A stretch of 64,000 nucleotides of DNA from Armatimonadota bacterium (GCA_026003195.1 BPGU01000001.1:1163398-1227397), one strand, 5' to 3'; counted from the first letter of the stretch, positions 1 to 9,130 are shown. Numbers and translations: made by a program. Notes: generated by a model from the sequence alone, not told the origin.

Positions 1-1
1 G

Positions 2-655
2 GTTGCGCTGGTGGGGCAATCGGGTTCGGGCAAGACCACAATGGTGAACCTGCTCCAGCGCAACTACGACGTGACCTCTGGTGCGATACGCATCGACGGC
101 ATCGACATCCGTGACGTGCAACTCAAGAGCCTGCGCCGTCAGATTGGCGTGGTGATTCAGGAAACCATCCTCTTCAATACCACTATCATGGAGAACATCC
201 GCTACGGACGGCTGGATGCTACCGATGAAGAGGTGTACGAAGCCGCCCGCGCCGCCAACATTCACCACGTGATTGAAGCACTCCCTCAGGGCTATGAGAC
301 GCGCATCGGTGAGGAAGGGGTTAAACTCTCGGGCGGCGAGAAACAGCGCGTCGCCATCGCCCGCGCCATCCTCAGTAACCCGCGCATCCTGATCCTGGAT
401 GAAGCCACTAGTGCGCTCGACTCTGAAACCGAAGCGCTTATTCAGGAAGCTCTGGAACGGCTGATGCAGGGGCGCACCAGCTTCGTGATCGCCCACCGTC
501 TTTCCACCATCGTGAAAGCGAGCAAAATAGTGGTGATGGAAAAGGGTGAGATCAAAGAGGTGGGCACGCACGAACAGCTGCTGGCTTATGGCGGCATCTA
601 CGCTAACCTGTATCAACAACAGTTCCGGGTGGCACTGGAAGCGCAAGCGGTATAG
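2..655 (+). CDS. ABC exporter ATP-binding domain (C-terminal part, cut by window edge)
   Basis: This is the 3' part of an ABC transporter gene; its transmembrane part lies outside the window. The remaining ~217 residues form a complete nucleotide-binding domain. It shows Walker [10 protein letters not shown] at the very start, Q-loop VVIQE, signature LSGGEKQR, Walker [10 protein letters not shown] followed by the D-loop SALD, and the switch histidine in AHRLS. The [10 protein letters not shown] sequence and the C-terminal tail (EVGTHEQLL) are typical of MsbA/LmrA-type fused exporters, which flip or export lipids, drugs or peptides using ATP. The substrate cannot be read from this domain. The frame is open from base 2. 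It stops 49 bases before aspS, which has its own ribosome binding site. Confidence 0.93.
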   Translation, partial: VALVGQSGSGKTTMVNLLQRNYDVTSGAIRIDGIDIRDVQLKSLRRQIGVVIQETILFNTTIMENIRYGRLDATDEEVYEAARAANIHHVIEALPQGYETRIGEEGVKLSGGEKQRVAIARAILSNPRILILDEATSALDSETEALIQEALERLMQGRTSFVIAHRLSTIVKASKIVVMEKGEIKEVGTHEQLLAYGGIYANLYQQQFRVALEAQAV

Positions 656-704
656 GCTGTATAATAATCCTGCTTCAGTCAGCATCACGGGAGGTTTTGG
701 ATCC

Positions 705-2522
705 TTGCAACGGTGGAAACGCACGCATTTTTGTGGGACACTGCGCCCAGAGCATATCGGACAGCAGGTAATACTGAACGGCTGGGTACATCGCAGTCGT
801 GACCATGGAGGGCTAATCTTTGTTGACCTGCGCGATCGCAGTGGACTGGTACAGGTGGTGTTTGACCCCAGCACAGCCCCGCAATCACACGCCATAGCGG
901 AGACGGTGCGTTCGGAGTACGTGCTGGCGGTGGAGGGTACCGTCCGCCGTCGCCCCGAAGGGTTGGAGAACCCCAAGCTGGCTACCGGCGAGATAGAGGT
1001 ACTGGTGTCTGACGTAGAGGTACTGAATACCTGCCGCCCCTTGCCCTTCCAGATTTCCGATGAGAACCTGAACGTGGATGAATCGATCCGCCTGCGCTAT
1101 CGCTACCTGGACCTGCGCCGCCCAGAGATGTTCCACCGGCTGGAGCTGCGCCACAAGGTAGTCCAGCTGATTCGGCAGTTCCTGAACGAACGCGGATTTA
1201 TAGAGGTCGAAACGCCCATTTTGATCAAATCCACGCCGGAGGGAGCGCGCGACTATCTGGTTCCCTCGCGCCTGTACCCGGGTCACTTCTATGCTCTTCC
1301 GCAGTCTCCTCAGCAGCTCAAGCAGCTGCTGATGGTAGGGGGTGTGGAACGCTACTACCAGATAGCGAAGTGCTTCCGCGATGAGGACACCCGCGCGGAC
1401 CGCCAGCCCGAGTTTACCCAGCTGGACCTGGAGATGTCCTTCGTAGAACAGGAGGATATTCTGCAGCTGATCGAGGAGATGACTATCTTCGTGGTGGAGT
1501 CGGTGTCCAGCAAGAAGATGATAAAGCCCTGGCCGCGCCTGACGTACGATGAGGCGATGGCACGGTTCGGCACAGACAAACCCGACCTGCGCTTTGGATT
1601 AGAGCTGGTAGACCTTTCCCCGGTGCTGGTAAACACGCAGGCTCAGATTTTCCGCAGCGTGCTGGACAACAGCGGACAGGTCAAAGCCATCCGTATCCCG
1701 GGAGGCGCACAGTACAGCCGCAAGGACATCGATGAAATCACCGAGTTCGCCCGACGATTTGGCGCGAAAGGGCTGGCAACGGTTCAGTGGATGGAGACAG
1801 GCGTGCGCTCACCCATTGCCAAGTTCCTGACCACCGAAGAGATGTCCGCTATTCGTCAGGCTACCGAAGCCCAGGAGGGCGACATGGTCGCCATCGTTGC
1901 CGATCAGCCGAAGGTGGTGGCGAACGTGCTCTCGCGCCTGCGCAATGAGTTTGGTAAACGATTAGGACTGCTGGACCCCAACGTGCTGGCGTTTTGCTGG
2001 ATTGTAGACTTCCCGCTGGTGGAGTGGAACGAGGAGGAAGGGCGTTGGGACCCGATGCACCATCCCTTCACGATGCCCCACCCAGAGGACATCCCTCTGC
2101 TGGACACGGACCCTGCCCGCGTACGCGCTTCCTGCTACGATGTGGTGTGCAACGGCGTGGAGTGGGCAAGCGGCAGCATCCGTATCCACCGGCGCGACAT
2201 CCAGCAGAAAGTGTTCCGACTGCTCAACTACAGTGAGGAAGAGACGCAGGCTCGCTTCGGACACATGTTAGAGGCTTTTGAATATGGTGCGCCTCCCCAC
2301 GGGGGCATCGCGCCCGGCATCGACCGCCTGGTGATGTTCCTCACCGACGACGAGAACATCCGCGAGGTAATCGCCTTCCCGAAAACCGCCACGGGTCAGG
2401 ACCTGCTTTTCGGTGCGCCCGCCCCAGTAGACGAGAAGCAGCTGGAGGAACTGCATATCCGCGTGGTGCTGCCGGAGGAGAAAAAGGGCTCATCAAAAAT
2501 CGGAGAGGGGGTTGAATCCTGA
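705..2522 (+). CDS. aspS: Aspartyl-tRNA synthetase
   Basis: It charges tRNA-Asp with aspartate in the cytoplasm. The 605 residues match bacterial-type AspRS. There is an N-terminal OB fold ([20 protein letters not shown]), class II motif 2 ([18 protein letters not shown], about residues 224-241), a bacterial GAD insertion, and motif 3 ([12 protein letters not shown], about residue 535). I place the start at TTG 705 because GGGAGGT lies 9 bases upstream and family homology begins there. The longer frame upstream runs through the preceding ABC gene and looks unlike the family. The residue after SRD is His (about residue 34), where discriminating enzymes usually have Leu. This hints at a non-discriminating enzyme that also makes Asp-tRNA(Asn), an inference from family knowledge. 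Confidence 0.97.
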   Translation: MQRWKRTHFCGTLRPEHIGQQVILNGWVHRSRDHGGLIFVDLRDRSGLVQVVFDPSTAPQSHAIAETVRSEYVLAVEGTVRRRPEGLENPKLATGEIEVLVSDVEVLNTCRPLPFQISDENLNVDESIRLRYRYLDLRRPEMFHRLELRHKVVQLIRQFLNERGFIEVETPILIKSTPEGARDYLVPSRLYPGHFYALPQSPQQLKQLLMVGGVERYYQIAKCFRDEDTRADRQPEFTQLDLEMSFVEQEDILQLIEEMTIFVVESVSSKKMIKPWPRLTYDEAMARFGTDKPDLRFGLELVDLSPVLVNTQAQIFRSVLDNSGQVKAIRIPGGAQYSRKDIDEITEFARRFGAKGLATVQWMETGVRSPIAKFLTTEEMSAIRQATEAQEGDMVAIVADQPKVVANVLSRLRNEFGKRLGLLDPNVLAFCWIVDFPLVEWNEEEGRWDPMHHPFTMPHPEDIPLLDTDPARVRASCYDVVCNGVEWASGSIRIHRRDIQQKVFRLLNYSEEETQARFGHMLEAFEYGAPPHGGIAPGIDRLVMFLTDDENIREVIAFPKTATGQDLLFGAPAPVDEKQLEELHIRVVLPEEKKGSSKIGEGVES

Positions 2523-2770
2523 CCTCCGCGCTCTGGAATCCAGCGGCTTACCCCTGAGCGGGGGGCTTTCACACCGGAGAGGGCGGGGCAGGTACCGAAC
2601 CAAGCCGGACGGGAAACCTCCCGCCTCTCGACTTCAGCTCGGGCAGGCAAACCCCCTCTTGGCTCCGTAGCCCGGTCTTTCGCCGGGTCGGGTCCTCACA
2701 TCTATACAGTACATCGATTCCACATCTTTGTCAAGGGGTATCACCGCAATTTTCAGAGAATTTTACCCAA
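2523..2770. other. 248-base gap with possible structured RNA or terminators between convergent genes
   Basis: The gap lies between the 3' ends of aspS and the minus-strand cytochrome gene. It is GC-rich and full of potential pairing: a hairpin CCCGG/CCGGG at 2671-2687 with a GAAAG loop on the minus strand, a small CGGGA/TCCCG hairpin at 2610-2623, and CCAAG (2600-2604) able to pair with CTTGG (2658-2662). It turns AT-rich after 2700. I cannot match it to a named RNA family. It may be a bidirectional terminator region or a non-coding RNA. Confidence 0.35.
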
Positions 2771-3301
2771 CTACCGTGTGTGGGTGTATGCCCCCTGTCT
2801 CAGTAGCAAAGTGGACGCTTTCCCCTGCAACTGCGCCGTGATCCGAACATCTTCCACCTTGACCCCCGGCGGCAGCTCGATGCGCCAGCGATTGGGCGAG
2901 AGACGGGTTACCGGTAACACCTTTCCCCGTGCCATGGCACGCAGAGAAGCGCCGCGAGGTGAGACCTCCCCCTCCAAAACTCGCGATTGCCTGTCCGTCC
3001 AGATAAGGAACACCTCGCCCCGACTGATGGCACGGACATACGCCATCAGCACCCCCACCTGCTCACCGCGCATTTGGGACACTCCCGGCATGCTTTCCAC
3101 TATCTCCCGCAAGCTGTCTGCGGTAGCGTATTTCTTCTCGAAACCGGGTTCAAACATCGCACCTTCTTGCCCATGGCAGGAGCTGCACTGCTTTTCATAG
3201 GTCTCGACCACGCGCAGCGGCGCTGGCTGAAAGGACCCCACTGCTAACGCTGCAATGACGCAGAGGGAGGTCAAAAGAAGCGCACTACCGAGCCTTCTCA
3301 T
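2771..3301 (-). CDS. Secreted c-type cytochrome-like protein
   Basis: A protein of about 176 residues with a signal peptide/anchor (RRLGSALLLTSLCVIAALAVGS) followed by one heme-binding CSSCH motif near residue 40. The nearby GVLMAYVRAI resembles the distal helix of small class I cytochromes; a Met for the sixth ligand could be in SMPGVSQM. The C-terminal half is a separate beta-rich stretch of unknown role. The start ATG at 3301 follows GGAGGAG and overlaps the end of the upstream dehydrogenase gene by 17 bases, so the two are probably co-translated. The likely role is accepting electrons from that dehydrogenase outside the membrane. An upstream GTG at 3316 is possible but less good. Confidence 0.8.
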   Translation of the reverse strand: MRRLGSALLLTSLCVIAALAVGSFQPAPLRVVETYEKQCSSCHGQEGAMFEPGFEKKYATADSLREIVESMPGVSQMRGEQVGVLMAYVRAISRGEVFLIWTDRQSRVLEGEVSPRGASLRAMARGKVLPVTRLSPNRWRIELPPGVKVEDVRITAQLQGKASTLLLRQGAYTHTR

Positions 3302-4550
3302 CCGCTCCTCCGGCACCTTTGCCCTCTTGTCCTGCCCAGGAGATGCGGTAGATACGATTGGTCACGTCACAGGTGAAAATCACACTCCCATCGGGCGCTT
3401 CGGCGCAGTCCACAGGTCTTGCCAGCACCTGATTGTCGGCAGAGAGTGTCTTGACGATGGTCAGACTGCCATACGGTCTGCCCGTCACCGGGTCGAAGAG
3501 CACCCGCTCGATGCGATAGCCATCCGGCACGCTGCGGTTCCATGAGCCACGGCACGCCACAAACATGTCCCCCTGGTGCCCGGGGAAATGCGTTTGGGTG
3601 AGAAAAGTAAAGCCGTTCGTCGCCCAGTGTGCTCCAAACGACCAGGCAGGAGGCTCGGTCTTCGCCGCAAGTTCCAGGATGTCCTGACGCTGCTGGTACT
3701 CGATACGAGGAACCCGATTACCCACAATGAAGGGATGCCCGTAGAACTTCCCTTCCTCATAGTGATTCAGCTCGTCTGGGGGGTTGAAGTCGGTAACCGG
3801 CTGAAACCCTGCTCGTTCGCCCAGCGTCCGCCCAAACCAATCACTGCCGTGATCGACTCCCCATACTTCTTGCGTCCCCGGGCGTAGACGCAACTTCTCC
3901 GTATTGCGGATGCCGCTCGCGAACAACGTTTTACCGGTACCATCTTTCAGAAAACGCCAGATCTTCTGTCGCTCCGTCCCCATTTCATCATTGATGTTGC
4001 CAGAGTCGCCGATAGAAGTGTAAATATAGCGGTCGGTGACGAGGATCGACCGCCACCAGTGCCCTCCACCCCTCGGCAAAGAGCCTTCGGGAATGACGGT
4101 CACCACTTCATCCGCCTTGCCATCGCCGTCGCGGTCTTGTGCACGGTGGATCGCGCCGCTCTGGGTGAACCATAGCCATCCGTCCACGAAATGCATCCCA
4201 TGAACGGTTGGATAGCCACTGACGAACGTATTGACCACCTCGTAGCGGTCGCCACGTCTGCGCAGCGCGAGAATATCCCCTTTCTGCGGGCGGCTGAGGT
4301 ACAGTGTACCTTTGTCGTCGAACTCCACGAATCGGCAGTTTTCGATACCTTCCGCGACCAGGTCCACACGATAGCCCGGACGCACCCAGAAAGCCGGAAC
4401 ACCGGCACCGCGTACGCCTTGCAGCGGCGATTTGGCGGACGCGTCTGCCCTGACACTGGGGGAGGGCTCTTGACGTTGCGCCGTGAGACATCCTGTGGCA
4501 AGTATCACCCACAATCCAACCGATGCGATAACGGGTATCCGTGCTGTCAT
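3285..4550 (-). CDS. Lipoprotein of the PQQ glucose/sorbosone dehydrogenase beta-propeller family
   Basis: A 421-residue exported protein. The N-terminus has a hydrophobic segment ending in ILATGC, a plausible lipobox, so it is probably membrane-tethered. The rest resembles soluble glucose/sorbosone dehydrogenase propellers: FDDKGTLYLS, VHGMHFVDGWLWFT, DRDGDGKADE, HWWRSILVTDRYIYTSIGDSGN, GIRNTEKLRLRPGTQEVWGVDHGSDW and the C-terminal CAEAPDGSVIFTCD. In the family, the conserved His/Arg/Asp residues bind PQQ and Ca2+ and oxidise sugars. Some relatives lack activity, so the substrate is open. It is followed by an overlapping cytochrome c gene, consistent with a two-protein periplasmic electron-transfer unit. 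Confidence 0.8.
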   Translation of the reverse strand: MTARIPVIASVGLWVILATGCLTAQRQEPSPSVRADASAKSPLQGVRGAGVPAFWVRPGYRVDLVAEGIENCRFVEFDDKGTLYLSRPQKGDILALRRRGDRYEVVNTFVSGYPTVHGMHFVDGWLWFTQSGAIHRAQDRDGDGKADEVVTVIPEGSLPRGGGHWWRSILVTDRYIYTSIGDSGNINDEMGTERQKIWRFLKDGTGKTLFASGIRNTEKLRLRPGTQEVWGVDHGSDWFGRTLGERAGFQPVTDFNPPDELNHYEEGKFYGHPFIVGNRVPRIEYQQRQDILELAAKTEPPAWSFGAHWATNGFTFLTQTHFPGHQGDMFVACRGSWNRSVPDGYRIERVLFDPVTGRPYGSLTIVKTLSADNQVLARPVDCAEAPDGSVIFTCDVTNRIYRISWAGQEGKGAGGADEKAR

Positions 4551-4662
4551 CCTGTTCTTCTCCCTCTTCTGGTCTCACTTTGCACCGCGCACTCCATTGG
4601 CAAGGAATCGCCAGGCGCGCGTTGAATGTGTGAAATAAAGTATAGCTCACAGGAGAGGCGAG

Positions 4663-5763
4663 ATGCAACTGATACGGATTGGGATGATTGGCGTCGGGCA
4701 GATAGGCAAAAGCCATCTGCGTCAGTATGCACAAATACCCGGCGCACAGATAGTCGCCGCCGCGGACATCAATGAAGCGGAGCTGCGACGTGTTGCCGAA
4801 GAGTACCATATCCCCTACACCACTACCGATTTCCGCAAGCTACTGGAGCGCGATGATATCGATGCCGTCGACGTATGCCTGCATAACAACCTGCACGCGC
4901 CGGTAACTATTGAGGCTCTGCAGGCTGGCAAACACGTCTATTGCGAGAAGCCTATGGCGGGCGCTTACGTAGACGCCCTTGCCATGTACGAAACGGCGCA
5001 GCGCACCGGTAAAAAGCTTTCCATTCAGCTGGCGACCCTTTTCTCTAAGGAAACCAAAGCAGCCCGGAGACTGATTGACGAAGGCTATCTGGGCAGACTA
5101 TACCACGCACGCTCCACAGGATTTCGCAGGCGTGGCAGACCGTATGTAGACGGCTACGGCACCGCTTCCTTCGTGCAAAAGGCTGTTGCAGCGGGTGGTG
5201 CACTTTATGATATGGGCGTCTACCACATCGCACAGGTGCTGTACCTGCTCGGTCTGCCGAAGGTGGAGCGCATCAGCGGTAAGATTTATCAGGAAACCGA
5301 TATGGACGCGCGCCGACGCGACATCAGCGGCTACGACGTAGAGGAGCTCGGGCTGGGCTTTGTCAAATGCGACAACAATGTGACGATAGACATTATCGAA
5401 GCGTGGGCAGTCCACATGGACGGATTCGAGGGGAGCAGCATCTTCGGATCTAAAGGAGGTATCCGACTGAACCCCTTCGGCTACTTCACCACCGTCGCCG
5501 ACATGGACATGAACGCTACCTTCGATCTCAATAGCGCAGACTGGCGCTGGCATCAGCTGGTGGAGAATACCGATGCTTACGACTCACCCCAACACCACTG
5601 GATTGCAGCGCTGCAGGGGCGGGTGGATCTGTTGCCTACCGCCGAAATCGCTCTGGCAACCATGCTTATCAGCGAGGGCATCTACCTGTCCGACCAGCTG
5701 GGGCGCGAAGTCACGGCGGAGGAGGTACGTCAGGCATCCAAGTCTACGGCGATGAAGCTGTAG
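4663..5763 (+). CDS. Gfo/Idh/MocA-family NAD(P)-dependent oxidoreductase
   Basis: A 366-residue cytoplasmic dehydrogenase. The Rossmann fold begins at residue 5 with [14 protein letters not shown] (GxGxxG). The family signature EKPMA follows at about residue 93-97. The C-terminal half has the usual beta-sheet domain with [12 protein letters not shown], where the Asp and His match the catalytic D-x-x-x-H pattern. These enzymes oxidise or reduce sugars, inositols or related polyols; the substrate is not readable here. The start is supported by AGGAGAGG 7-14 bases upstream. It is transcribed divergently from the dehydrogenase/cytochrome pair, across 112 bases that must hold both promoters. It is one of two Gfo/Idh/MocA genes in the window. 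Confidence 0.93.
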   Translation: MQLIRIGMIGVGQIGKSHLRQYAQIPGAQIVAAADINEAELRRVAEEYHIPYTTTDFRKLLERDDIDAVDVCLHNNLHAPVTIEALQAGKHVYCEKPMAGAYVDALAMYETAQRTGKKLSIQLATLFSKETKAARRLIDEGYLGRLYHARSTGFRRRGRPYVDGYGTASFVQKAVAAGGALYDMGVYHIAQVLYLLGLPKVERISGKIYQETDMDARRRDISGYDVEELGLGFVKCDNNVTIDIIEAWAVHMDGFEGSSIFGSKGGIRLNPFGYFTTVADMDMNATFDLNSADWRWHQLVENTDAYDSPQHHWIAALQGRVDLLPTAEIALATMLISEGIYLSDQLGREVTAEEVRQASKSTAMKL

Positions 5764-5773
5764 ACAGCATAGG

Positions 5774-5840
5774 GGAGGGCGAGGCTCCTGCCGAGACGTC
5801 TGAAGAGATAGCGCTGGCTCCTCAGGAGGTTCGCCCTCCA
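5774..5840. repeat. Intergenic hairpin repeat (GAGGGCGAGGCTCCTG family)
   Basis: An imperfect inverted repeat whose arms GGAGGGCGAGGCTCCTG (5774-5790) and CAGGAGGTTCGCCCTCC (5824-5840) pair at 15 of 17 positions. The 22 bases 5774-5795 occur again, exactly and inverted, at 52087-52108, and a close copy is at 52363-52384. It sits between a stop codon and the promoter region of the next operon, so it may also act as a transcription stop. No coding sequence is visible in it. Confidence 0.7.
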
Positions 5841-5944
5841 CCCCTCGCAACTCTTGCGGGATGTGAGGCTTCTGTCGGGCTACAGGAGAAGTGGTATAAT
5901 GAAAGGGAAGATGTACAAACCGTTGGCAGTGAGGATAAACGCCT

Positions 5945-6724
5945 TTGAGTGAGAATAACCCGTCGTCCTTCGCCGAGACCCCAACCCTCTCGGTGGTGGT
6001 ACCTGCTTACAACGAGGAGAACCGGCTGGGCGATACCCTGCCAGTGCTGTACGCCTATCTGAGGGAGCATTTCCCCCAGTTTGAGCTGATTGTTGTGGAC
6101 GACGGCTCTACCGACTGCACTCCGTCTATCGTTCAGGAGTTTGCGCAACAACATCCTGAGGTACGCCTTCTCTCTTACCAGCCGAACCGGGGCAAAGGAT
6201 ACGCTGTGCGAACCGGCGTCCTGCAATCCCGGGGGGAGTGGGTGCTCTTCTCCGATGCGGACCTAGCTACTCCTATCGAGGAGCTGCCGAACCTCGCTGC
6301 CAGGCTGCGTGAAGGATACGATATCGCCATCGCCTCGCGAGCGGTGCGAGGCGCCAAACTCGTCGTTCGCCAGCCCTGGTACCGAGAGTTCGCCGGGCGC
6401 AGTTTCAACCTGATGGTGCAGCTGCTGGCAGTGCCGGGCATCCACGACACGCAATGCGGTTTCAAACTCTTCCGGCAGGAAGCAGCGCGCGAGACATTCT
6501 CGCGCTGTGAGGAAAACGGCTTCAGTTTTGATATCGAGGTGCTGCATGTGGCTCTGCGTCTGGGATACCGGATCGCAGAGGTGCCTGTGCACTGGATGCA
6601 CCGTGAAGGTTCCAAGGTGCGCTTGCTGCGCGATGCAGTGCGCATGTTTCTTGCGCTCCTGCGCATTGCTCGACGGCATCATGCGTTGCAGGCTATCGTG
6701 CGAGAGCCCCATCAGGCGCCATGA
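5945..6724 (+). CDS. Family 2 glycosyltransferase, dolichyl/polyprenyl-phosphate glucosyltransferase-like
   Basis: A 259-residue GT-A enzyme without membrane helices. It shows LSVVVPAYNEENRL at the N-terminus, VVDDGSTD, NRGKGYAVRTG, FSDADLATP (the DxD-like metal site) and DTQCGFKLFRQE. This combination is typical of ALG5-like enzymes that move a sugar from a UDP- or GDP-sugar to a polyprenyl phosphate carrier. The start is TTG 5945, preceded by GAGG at a good distance. Its stop overlaps the next gene's ATG (ATGA), so it is translationally coupled to a methyltransferase. A likely role is in making a lipid-linked sugar for the cell envelope. Confidence 0.9.
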   Translation: MSENNPSSFAETPTLSVVVPAYNEENRLGDTLPVLYAYLREHFPQFELIVVDDGSTDCTPSIVQEFAQQHPEVRLLSYQPNRGKGYAVRTGVLQSRGEWVLFSDADLATPIEELPNLAARLREGYDIAIASRAVRGAKLVVRQPWYREFAGRSFNLMVQLLAVPGIHDTQCGFKLFRQEAARETFSRCEENGFSFDIEVLHVALRLGYRIAEVPVHWMHREGSKVRLLRDAVRMFLALLRIARRHHALQAIVREPHQAP

Positions 6725-7452
6725 ACCCTGCTGAATACGAACGCATGTACCGCTACGAAGACCACTACTGGTGGTTCGTCAGCCGCCGCGAGCTGGTGGA
6801 ATCGCTGGTGCGCCAGCTGCCTCTTCCCGCTGACGCGATGATCGTCGATGTCGGATGCGGCACTGGTGCTACCGCTGCGCAGATGCAAAAGTATGGCAGG
6901 GTGATCGGCGTGGATATCTCGCCCCTTGCTCTGGCATGGAGCCAACAGCGCGGGCTCAGTCATCTGTTGCTTGCCGCGGCGGAGCAATTACCCATCGCAG
7001 TGGAGAGCGTGGACGTGATTATTGCCACCGACATTTTGGAGCACCTTGACGATGATGTCGCGGTTTTGAAAGAGTTTTACCGGACGTTGAAGCCGGGGGG
7101 GTATGTGGTGGCTACCGTGCCCGCGTACAGTATTCTGTGGAGTGAACACGACCTTGCGCTCATGCACCGGCGGCGTTACGTCGCACACGTGTTGGCACAG
7201 CGCAGCCGAGCCGCCGGCTTCGAGATCGTCCGTCTGACATACGCCCTCTTCTTTCTGTTTCCCCTTGCACTGGTGATGCGACTGCTCAAACGCCGACCGC
7301 CCCCCGAAAAGGAACCAGAAGCGCAGCTTCCCCCCCTGCCCGAGTGGCTGAACCGTCTGCTCATCCGGTTTCAGCGTATCGAGACAGCCATGCTGAAGTA
7401 TGTGCGATTCCCATGGGGGGTCAGCGTGGTGGCCGTGCTGCGAAAGCCATGA
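6721..7452 (+). CDS. Class I SAM-dependent methyltransferase
   Basis: A 243-residue protein. The SAM-binding motif VDVGCGTGATAAQM is at about residues 42-55, the acidic residue of motif II is in GVDIS, motif IV is IIATDILEHLDDD and motif VI is LKPGGYVVATVPA. The N-terminal YRYEDHYWWFVSRRELV is common in methyltransferases located in polysaccharide clusters. The C-terminal part has a hydrophobic stretch (YALFFLFPLALVMRLL) that may touch the membrane. It overlaps both neighbours by 4 bases, as the middle gene of a three-gene operon. The acceptor is unknown; context suggests a lipid-linked glycan or envelope compound. Confidence 0.9.
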   Translation: MNPAEYERMYRYEDHYWWFVSRRELVESLVRQLPLPADAMIVDVGCGTGATAAQMQKYGRVIGVDISPLALAWSQQRGLSHLLLAAAEQLPIAVESVDVIIATDILEHLDDDVAVLKEFYRTLKPGGYVVATVPAYSILWSEHDLALMHRRRYVAHVLAQRSRAAGFEIVRLTYALFFLFPLALVMRLLKRRPPPEKEPEAQLPPLPEWLNRLLIRFQRIETAMLKYVRFPWGVSVVAVLRKP

Positions 7453-8351
7453 GCGGAGGATGGATTCTGATCACAGCGGCAGCCGTGTGGGCGTGGACGA
7501 ACCTGATAGAGCCGTTCTCTCTACGCCTGCGGCATCGGTTGCTGACGCTTCCTCACCTTCCGCCTGCACTGGATGGCTTCACGATCCTGCACCTGAGCGA
7601 CCTGCATATCCGCAAAATGGGGCTACTGGAGCGCAAACTGAGCCGCCTGCTGGCGCAGACATCGGCGCACCTGGCGGTCCTCACCGGAGACCTGGTGGAC
7701 GCGGACAGTGGTGTTGCACCGCTGGCGGAAATCCTTTCCCACATTCAGACACTCTTGGGGACGTACGCCGTGTGGGGCAACTCCGAGCATAAGCCCTCCC
7801 GTTTGCCTCATCCCGAAAAGCTGGAGCAAGCACTACGAGAGGTGGGGGTGGATATTCTCAACAACGCGGCGAGCATGGTTCATCATCACGGCGCTACCAT
7901 CTGGCTGGGAGGAGTAGACGACCCTCATGCAGGGTTCGCTGACCTGTCCGCGCTCGTTCCTCCTCTACCGCCTGCGGACCTGCACCTGCTCCTGGCACAC
8001 TCCCCGGACGTTTTGATAGACCCGCTCACGGGACACTTTGACCTTATCCTGTGCGGACATACCCATTGCGGGCAGATACGGCTCCCGCGTTGGGGGGCGC
8101 TGTGGAGTCACACCCGGCTAGGGCGCTGGGTAGGCGAACCCATCCTCACCCCCGAGCACATCGCACGCCGTCTAAATCGCCCCCTGCCCCAGCCGTATGT
8201 CATGGTCTCGCCGGGCGTCGCAACGGTGGGCGCACCTTTCTTCAAAGCGCGCCTATTCTGCCCACCGGAGGTGACGCTTATCGTGTTGAGGTCTAGCGTT
8301 TCTGCACCAGCGCATACCTCGGCGCAGATTGCTCCATCTCAGGAAACCTGA
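7449..8351 (+). CDS. Membrane-anchored metallophosphoesterase (YkuE/YaeI-like)
   Basis: About 300 residues. The start ATG 7449 overlaps the previous stop (ATGA). A short hydrophobic N-terminal segment (WILITAAAVWAWTNLI) probably anchors it. Calcineurin-like motifs follow in order: ILHLSDLHIRKMG, VLTGDLVDAD, YAVWGNSEHK, LLLAHSPDV and LCGHTHCGQIRLP. The third block is normally GNHE/D; here a Ser sits where the His of that motif stands (GNSEH), so the active site may be altered. Relatives hydrolyse UDP-sugars, lipid pyrophosphates or cyclic nucleotides. Given the neighbours, a lipid-sugar substrate is plausible. The last 59 bases overlap the convergent minus-strand gene. Confidence 0.88.
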   Translation: MSGGWILITAAAVWAWTNLIEPFSLRLRHRLLTLPHLPPALDGFTILHLSDLHIRKMGLLERKLSRLLAQTSAHLAVLTGDLVDADSGVAPLAEILSHIQTLLGTYAVWGNSEHKPSRLPHPEKLEQALREVGVDILNNAASMVHHHGATIWLGGVDDPHAGFADLSALVPPLPPADLHLLLAHSPDVLIDPLTGHFDLILCGHTHCGQIRLPRWGALWSHTRLGRWVGEPILTPEHIARRLNRPLPQPYVMVSPGVATVGAPFFKARLFCPPEVTLIVLRSSVSAPAHTSAQIAPSQET

Positions 8352-9039
8352 CCAGCACAGCGGTATGGATGATGCGCGCAGTTCCCTCCGGGCTCAGATC
8401 GTCGGTGTAGAGAATCAGGTCGTACGCTCCGTCTTCGTCGATGTCACGTCCAAACGTCTGCTTCACGAAAGCAGCGCGCTGTCGGTCGGAATCGCGGATG
8501 GCACGCTCGGCTTGTTCACGCGTCAGGTTCATCCGTTCCATCACCCGCTGGATGCGCACTGGCAGTGAGGCTCTCAGCCGGACATTGAGCGCGCGAGGAA
8601 GCAAGAAGTTTGCCCCCCGTCCGAGAATAATGGCGAAACCTGCGCGCTCGATGGTAAGAAGCACCTCCGCAAGGTGCTTGCGGTAGCTGGGCGTCTCGAT
8701 GCCCCCGATGCCGAGCAACGACTTCACCACAGTATCGATCTCGCCCTGCGCGTGTTCGTCCAGCGACTGCACGATTTCGCGGCGTACCTCCGCGTGGTTT
8801 GCAATCGCATCGATAATCTGCTGGTCCCAAACACGCCAGGGCTCTCCCAGCATCTCAGCCAGCTTCTGGGCAGCCGCCGTCCCCTCCGCTCCCAACTGAC
8901 GAGAAATGGTCACCACAGGAAGCACTACACGAACGCGCTCTCTTTTTTGCAGCTCTTCGATACTGCGCAGGCGTACGATGGACTCGGTAATGCGCTGGTC
9001 TACCAGCCTCGGATCTTCGCTGATTCGAATCATTGTCAT
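8293..9039 (-). CDS. Cytidylate kinase-like (AAA/P-loop) protein
   Basis: A 248-residue protein resembling the cytidylate-kinase-like family (Cytidylate_kin2). After a charged N-terminus comes VVTISRQLGAEGTAAAQKLAE, a degenerate P-loop region, then WDQQIIDAIA, FAIILGRGANFLL, VRLRASLPVRIQRVM and the LID-like RDSDRQRAAFVKQTFGRDIDEDGAYDLIL. True CMP kinases carry GPxGxGKST in the P-loop; here GAEGTAA lacks the Lys, so ordinary nucleotide kinase activity is uncertain. The start is ATG 9039, with a second in-frame ATG at 9033 also possible. The tail overlaps the phosphoesterase gene on the other strand by 59 bases. Confidence 0.8.
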   Translation of the reverse strand: MTMIRISEDPRLVDQRITESIVRLRSIEELQKRERVRVVLPVVTISRQLGAEGTAAAQKLAEMLGEPWRVWDQQIIDAIANHAEVRREIVQSLDEHAQGEIDTVVKSLLGIGGIETPSYRKHLAEVLLTIERAGFAIILGRGANFLLPRALNVRLRASLPVRIQRVMERMNLTREQAERAIRDSDRQRAAFVKQTFGRDIDEDGAYDLILYTDDLSPEGTARIIHTAVLVRFPEMEQSAPRYALVQKR

Positions 9040-9130
9040 CGCCCCCTCTACACGTTCCTAACCTTCCACTTTCAGTATATCATTCCGTTCACCAAACCAC
9101 CAGAGGATTTTTACCAGTTTGGGGGAGGAG

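Noticed and set aside
2523-2700. c-di-GMP-I riboswitch
   Set aside because: Only a fragment resembles the core. GGCAAACC is on the opposite strand to the GGGCTACGGAGCC segment, and no gene lies downstream in the needed direction.
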